From Chromera velia (Eukaryota > Sar > Chromeraceae), in assembly GCA_018398765.1 (NCBI GenBank), contig JAHBMJ010004484.1:2501-12500 (forward strand): 10,000 nucleotides of DNA, written 5' to 3'. Below the pieces are notes generated by a model, which saw nothing but the letters and a program-made list of their open reading frames with translations, was not told where the DNA came from and searched no databases. This document shows positions 6,631-10,000 of this stretch, one piece after another (positions within the stretch are counted from its first letter, which is position 1; each line of letters begins with the position of its first letter). The position numbers and the translations under genes are program-made.

Positions 6631-7545
6631 TTGATACCCCAAAGACGGGACTGTCTCTGCCTTTGCGCTCTGGGAGGAGAGACAGATAGAGTCGACACCA
6701 ACCAGCACACTGTCAAGGAAGCAGCCCATCTTCTCTCATATCACCGGGTCGAGATTTTGGGCATACAGGCACTCAAGGTCGCTCCTGGTCACCATCCTTT
6801 GGCGGGTCCCCTCAACCACGCCACCCTCGAGCTCAGCCCGCGCGCAGGGTGGGATTGAGGCATATCGTGGGAGTGAGGACGATCCGCGGGAGGAGTGAAG
6901 AGGACGACGTTGTTGTGGAAAGCGATGCTGCGGTACGTAGAGAAGCAATAGAGACAGCAGGACAGAAAGGCGATCAGATAGAAAATGAACTGGATGAGGA
7001 TGAGGATAATAGTTTTGAGACTGGTTTTATTTATCAAGGCACGATCGCGGGCGTTCCAATGAGCGTGATGTACAACATAGGAGCAGACGATATTTTTATT
7101 GATCACCAGATTGCACACAAGTGTCACTTGCATGTGCGCAGGTTTGGGACACTGTCACACCACTGAGCTGTAGGGTCGCCCTCAAAGAGACCGGGAGATG
7201 AGAGGTCAGTGAGTATACACCTGCAGGGCTTCTTTATATTCAGGGATACAGAGAAACTGTTGGTGCATTGCTTACTGATCCTAGTTACTGATCTTGATGG
7301 TCATAACGTGATCCTTGAAAGAAAGTGGAGTGATGCACATGAGCCAGAACTGGGTCACTGGTCTCGTTCTCTTCGGTTTTCCTTTCAAGGGGAAGAAGTG
7401 GTGTTGAAGGGGGGTTATTATCAGGAAGAACAAGAATGCCCTCCTGTGGTGTCGAATGTGCAGGCAAAACGAGCGATTCGAAAGGGTGCCGTCTGTCACG
7501 TGGTGAGACTGGAGATGGTATGACCACCTGCACAGCAGAGTGACT
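6630..7545 (+). pseudogene. Aspartic protease region of the pol remnant
   Basis: Frame 0 continues from the gag knuckle through a Pro/Ser/Arg-rich linker (TAG at 6687) into an acidic stretch at about 6890-7015 and then a retropepsin-like fold. FIYQGTIAGVPMSVMYNIGA at 7025-7084 aligns with the active-site strand, where the family has Asp-Ser/Thr-Gly; here it reads Asn-Ile-Gly, so both catalytic Asp and the following residue are lost (codon AAC at 7074-7076). After TGA at 7164 the second half follows (VTDLDGHNVILERKW at about 7284-7328), matching the usual DLDG-x-D-VILG-x-x-W segment with Gly changed to Glu. VQAKRAIRKG at about 7462-7491 is a typical linker to reverse transcriptase. A further TGA lies at 7521. 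Confidence 0.75.
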
Positions 7546-7547
7546 GT

Positions 7548-8633
7548 ATGTTGCATGCGACAGAAGTCAGTGAGGGGAAAGGAAAGGGGAGAATGAATGA
7601 AGGGAACTTTAGGTCTGTGTTTCTCTCTTTTCTTCCGTCTACTCATCCTGCTTGGTCGACTGCTGATTTGTCAGATGTGCATGCTTTTCTTGTTCTGCCA
7701 GATGAGGAAGTGCCACGTAATGTGAAAGAGATTGTGGCGGAGTATGCGTCTCTCTTTCCTGACCGACTCTCTGAACTACCGCCGTCTTGAGGTCCTGATC
7801 TCGATTTCAAGATTGAGCTAGAGCCTGCCAGTGGTCATTCTCCGCCCGCCCGCCCTCCATATCGATTGTCTGTGGGAGAGCTGGATGATTTGAGGAGGCA
7901 GATAGATACATATATAAAGCAAGGCTTCATTCGTCTGTCTGCTTCCCCGTATGCGGCACCTATCCTTTTTATACAGAAGAAGCCTTAGGACGGAACAATG
8001 AGAATGTGTTATGATTATACAGGATTAAACAAAATCATAGTAAAAGATAAACATTCTCTACCGTACCCACAGGATTTGATCGATCAATTACATGGAGCGA
8101 GATACTTGACGATTCTCAACCTTCGTCAATATTATCATCAAATGCGCATGAGAGAGAGTGACATCCCCAAGACAGCATTCACCACACGATATGGATCGTA
8201 TGAATGGCTCGTTGTCTCGTTCGGTCTGACAAATGCACCACCTGCCACCATACGTTTGATTCAGTATATTCTTCGTTCATGTCTCGATCGGTTTGTGTCT
8301 GTGTTTTTCGATGACATTCTCATTTATTTACGCACGAGGGAGGAGCATAAATAACATGTCAGGACTGTTCTGCGCTTGCTGAGTGAAAATAAATTGTATG
8401 CAAAATTGTTGAAATGTCGTTTCATACTGAGTGAGGTGGTGTTCCTCGGGTTGAAGATTTTGAGAATGGGAGTGAGGCCAGAGACCAGCAAGACGGATGA
8501 GGTCAGTAAGTGGCCCACTCCGAAGAGAAGAAATGATGTACTCTCGTTTTGGGGGTTTGCAAACTGGGTCAGAAGATTTGTGTCTCGGTTCAGTGAGAAG
8601 GCGGGACCCTTGTATAATGGTATGCACTTTTGA
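7548..8633 (+). pseudogene. Reverse transcriptase domain, interrupted
   Basis: A single frame carries all the main reverse transcriptase blocks. They are RPPYRLSVGELDDLRRQI with an IKQGFIRLSASPYAAPILF segment (about 7850-7975), RMCYDYTGLNK (8001 on), the motif A region ILNLRQYYHQMRM (8112-8150), SFGLTNAPP (about 8220-8245), the FFDD form of the polymerase signature (8304-8315), the thumb KLYAKLLKC, and the connection VVFLG to FANWVRRFVSRFSEKAGPL ending near 8616. In motif A the invariant Asp is Asn (AAC, 8118-8120), which would abolish polymerisation. Stops lie at 7788 (TGA), 7986 (TAG) and 8352 (TAA). The frame is lost at 8631. Ty3/gypsy assignment is firm from motif spelling and domain order. 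Confidence 0.9.
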
Positions 8634-9202
8634 AGGGAAGTCAGGGATTTGTATGGGGGAAAGAATAAGAAGAGAGCTTTCAAACTGTAAAAGAGGCAGT
8701 GAAGAATATAGTCAAGCTGTACATCCCTGATCCCGTCCACTCGTTTGAGATTTTCTGTGATGCATATGAGTCGACTGGCACCCACGCAGCTGCTCTTATG
8801 CAGAAGGACCCTGAACTGGGATTTTTGCGTGCGTGTGCATTTGCATCTCGTCGGATGTCTCCTGCAGAGAACAAGTATCATATCAGAGAGAAAGAATTTC
8901 TTTCATGTGTCTTTGCTGTAAAAACGTGGAGGCCGTATGTGAGTCATATGACCAGGGTGTAGAGCGATTATGAATCGCTCAAGTATGTAAATACTTCTGC
9001 CAATCACACCCTGATATCTTCATATATGCGCAGGTTTGTCTCGATGTTTAACGAGATCGGGATCAGCCCCAAGTACGTGCCCGATGCTCGGAATCGTGTG
9101 GCAGATGTACTGAGCAGACGGCCGGGGTTGAATGTTCAATCGAGGGAAGTGCAGAAAGAAAGAAAAGAAGTGTGTGCATTGCTGCTGTTGGAGACAAGAG
9201 TG
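8630..9202 (+). pseudogene. RNase H domain, interrupted
   Basis: After a shift to frame 2, FVWGKE followed by ESFQTVKEAV (8645-8699) leads into the gypsy RNase H. FEIFCDAYESTG at about 8747-8782 carries the first catalytic Asp, AFASRRMSPAENKYHIREKEF at about 8837-8900 carries the conserved Glu residues, and SDYESLKYV (8963-8989) corresponds to the TDH-x-SL block with His changed to Tyr. The domain ends with YVPDARNRVADVLSRRP at about 9074-9124, the classic ADALSR end. Stops at 8666 (TAA) and 8960 (TAG) interrupt it. The role in active copies is removal of RNA from the RNA-DNA hybrid. Confidence 0.88.
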
Positions 9203-9205
9203 TAG

Positions 9206-9883
9206 CCAGACAGAGAACTGTTGGAAAGAATCAAGAAGGAATATGAAGAAGAGAAATTTTGGAAAGAAATTAAGGAAGCACTGGGGCATCCTAATAGAGA
9301 AGTGCTTCTAGCCTTGCGGCTGAGAGTGCAACCATTTGTATTAGAGGAGGGACTTCTGTATTATAATGATCGGCTGGCAGTACCAACACAAAGGTTGCAG
9401 AAAAATTTGATATATGAGCATCATGATAAAGCCGCAGGGGGACATTTGGGAGCAGAAAAGACCTACTTGAAATTGGGGAGCAGTTTCTACTGGCCGCATA
9501 TGTATGCGTCTGTGCAGCAGTATGTAAGGAAGTGCGACATCTGCCAGAGAGCAAAAAGACCAACAGAGAAGAAGTAAGGACTACTGCACCACCTACTCTC
9601 TATTCCTGAATTTGCTTTTCAATCGATTTCTCTCGATTTTATTTTTGGTTTCACAAATTGCCCAAAGTAATGTTTAGGGGGGAATGGGTGGATGGAATTC
9701 TCTCTATTGTTGATCGTTTCTCCAAAACTCCCTTCTTTGCTGCAGTCTCTAAGGAGATCAGAGCGGAGGGGACAGCGGAAACTGTCTTCGAGCGGGTTGT
9801 GTGCGAGCACGGTATGCCTCAATTGGTGGTCAGTGATCGTGATGCTCGTTAAATCTCACATACGTCTGGATAACGCCAGGTAA
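9206..9883 (+). pseudogene. Integrase, 3'-truncated and frameshifted
   Basis: Following TAG at 9203, frame 2 gives a charged linker and then the integrase N-terminal HHCC zinc domain at about 9410-9560: His in YEHHDK, His in GGHLG, then CDIC, with FYWPHM between, as expected. TAA at 9575 is followed by FQSISLDFIFGF, which holds the first catalytic Asp (about 9628-9630). The frame changes near 9656, and VDGILSIVDRFSKTPFF to VVSDRDAR (to 9849) follows, including the second catalytic Asp. At 9850-9852 TAA ends the frame. The next family residues can be glimpsed out of frame (KSHI, about 9851-9862) before similarity ends around 9883. The third catalytic residue (Glu) and the C-terminal domain are not visible, so chromodomain status cannot be judged. 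Confidence 0.85.
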
Positions 9884-10000
9884 CACCTAGTAACGCCCCC
9901 ACCCTGACTCTACCTGAGTCTAGCCCTGACTGCATGTGAGTGCAACTTTCTGTGTGGTTTTAATCATTTACATATAGCGTGGCACTGCGTGAACCAGTTG
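9853..10000. other. Non-coding end of window with 10-nt triple repeat and hairpin
   Basis: Beyond the integrase break, three consecutive 10-base units begin TAAC (TAACGCCAGG, TAACACCTAG, TAACGCCCCC; 9871-9900). They are followed by GACTC and GAGTC around TACCT (9906-9920) and a repeated CCCTGACT at 9902-9909 and 9924-9931. No integrase continuation is seen after about 9883, so this may be sequence flanking a deletion or truncation point. Confidence 0.6.

Larger units (their letters stand above)
5490..9883 (+). mobile_element. Decayed Ty3/gypsy-type LTR retroelement, internal region
   Basis: Domains occur in the order gag, protease, reverse transcriptase, RNase H, integrase on the plus strand, which is the Ty3/gypsy (Metaviridae) order. 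About 4.4 kb of coding remnant can be followed. The frame is 0 (numbering by start position modulo 3) at 5490-5714, 2 at 5849-6232, 0 at about 6240-8630, 2 at 8630-9656, 1 at 9658-9852 and possibly 2 again to 9883. In-frame stops lie at 5541, 6017, 6125, 6230, 6558, 6687, 7164, 7521, 7788, 7986, 8352, 8631, 8666, 8960, 9203 and 9575. Catalytic Asp is replaced by Asn in protease and reverse transcriptase, and integrase is truncated. LTRs are not identifiable within the window. The element is dead as an autonomous copy. Confidence 0.9.

Noticed and set aside
8324-8881. 185-codon minus-strand open frame
   Set aside because: It is antisense to the reverse transcriptase and RNase H remnant, which has clear family motifs on the plus strand.
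5541-9577. Nuclear code with TAA and TAG read as Gln
   Set aside because: It would repair many stops in the element, but TGA stops, at least four frameshifts, two catalytic Asp losses and a truncation remain. Ordinary decay explains everything.
1-10000. CRISPR array, tRNA or rRNA genes, or a bacterial operon
   Set aside because: The tandem repeats have no unique spacers, no tRNA cloverleaf or rRNA segment was recognised, and gene structure is eukaryotic.

Overview
This window looks like nuclear DNA of a eukaryote. It holds a minus-strand protein gene with at least one spliceosomal-type intron, a decayed Ty3/gypsy-type LTR retroelement on the plus strand, and long non-coding stretches rich in short tandem and inverted repeats. 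There is no operon-like spacing and no Shine-Dalgarno pattern. The ankyrin and coiled-coil protein together with a dead gypsy element would suit a large-genome protist such as a chromerid or related alveolate, but that lineage is a guess.

Layout. Bases 1-965 are mostly AT-rich non-coding DNA with a TA microsatellite and two clean palindromes. Bases 966-2838 (minus strand) hold one broken gene. It starts at an ATG at 2838 with a Cys-containing N-terminus and a coiled coil, is split by a 267-nt phase-0 intron (2299-2565), and continues into a helical linker and about nine ankyrin repeats, ending in TAA at 966. The reading frame breaks three times: near an A4 run at 2150-2153, at a GAGT duplication at 1933-1940, and at a run of nine G at 1439-1447. 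The last lies inside one ankyrin repeat and is therefore a true indel or a sequence error, not an intron. A 72-bp tandem repeat (2846-3060) begins 8 bp upstream of the start codon.

Bases 3061-5490 contain no convincing large gene. They hold small repeats, a weak plus-strand open frame (4017-4229), a 56-bp tandem repeat with two identical 49-bp cores (4552-4700), and a TATA-containing palindrome (4926-4941). From about 5490 to 9883 a plus-strand Ty3/gypsy-type element can be followed in order: gag with coiled coil and CCHC knuckle, aspartic protease, reverse transcriptase, RNase H, and integrase. It carries about sixteen in-frame stops and several frameshifts. The catalytic Asp is Asn in both protease and reverse transcriptase, and integrase is cut before its third catalytic residue. 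It cannot be autonomous. The last 120 bases are non-coding, with a 10-nt triple repeat and a small hairpin.

The gene and the element are transcribed away from each other and I see no functional link between them. I found no CRISPR array, tRNA, rRNA or new defence system. The most useful observations are the pattern of breaks in the ankyrin gene, the two repeat arrays, and the CpG-type decay at the element's catalytic sites.
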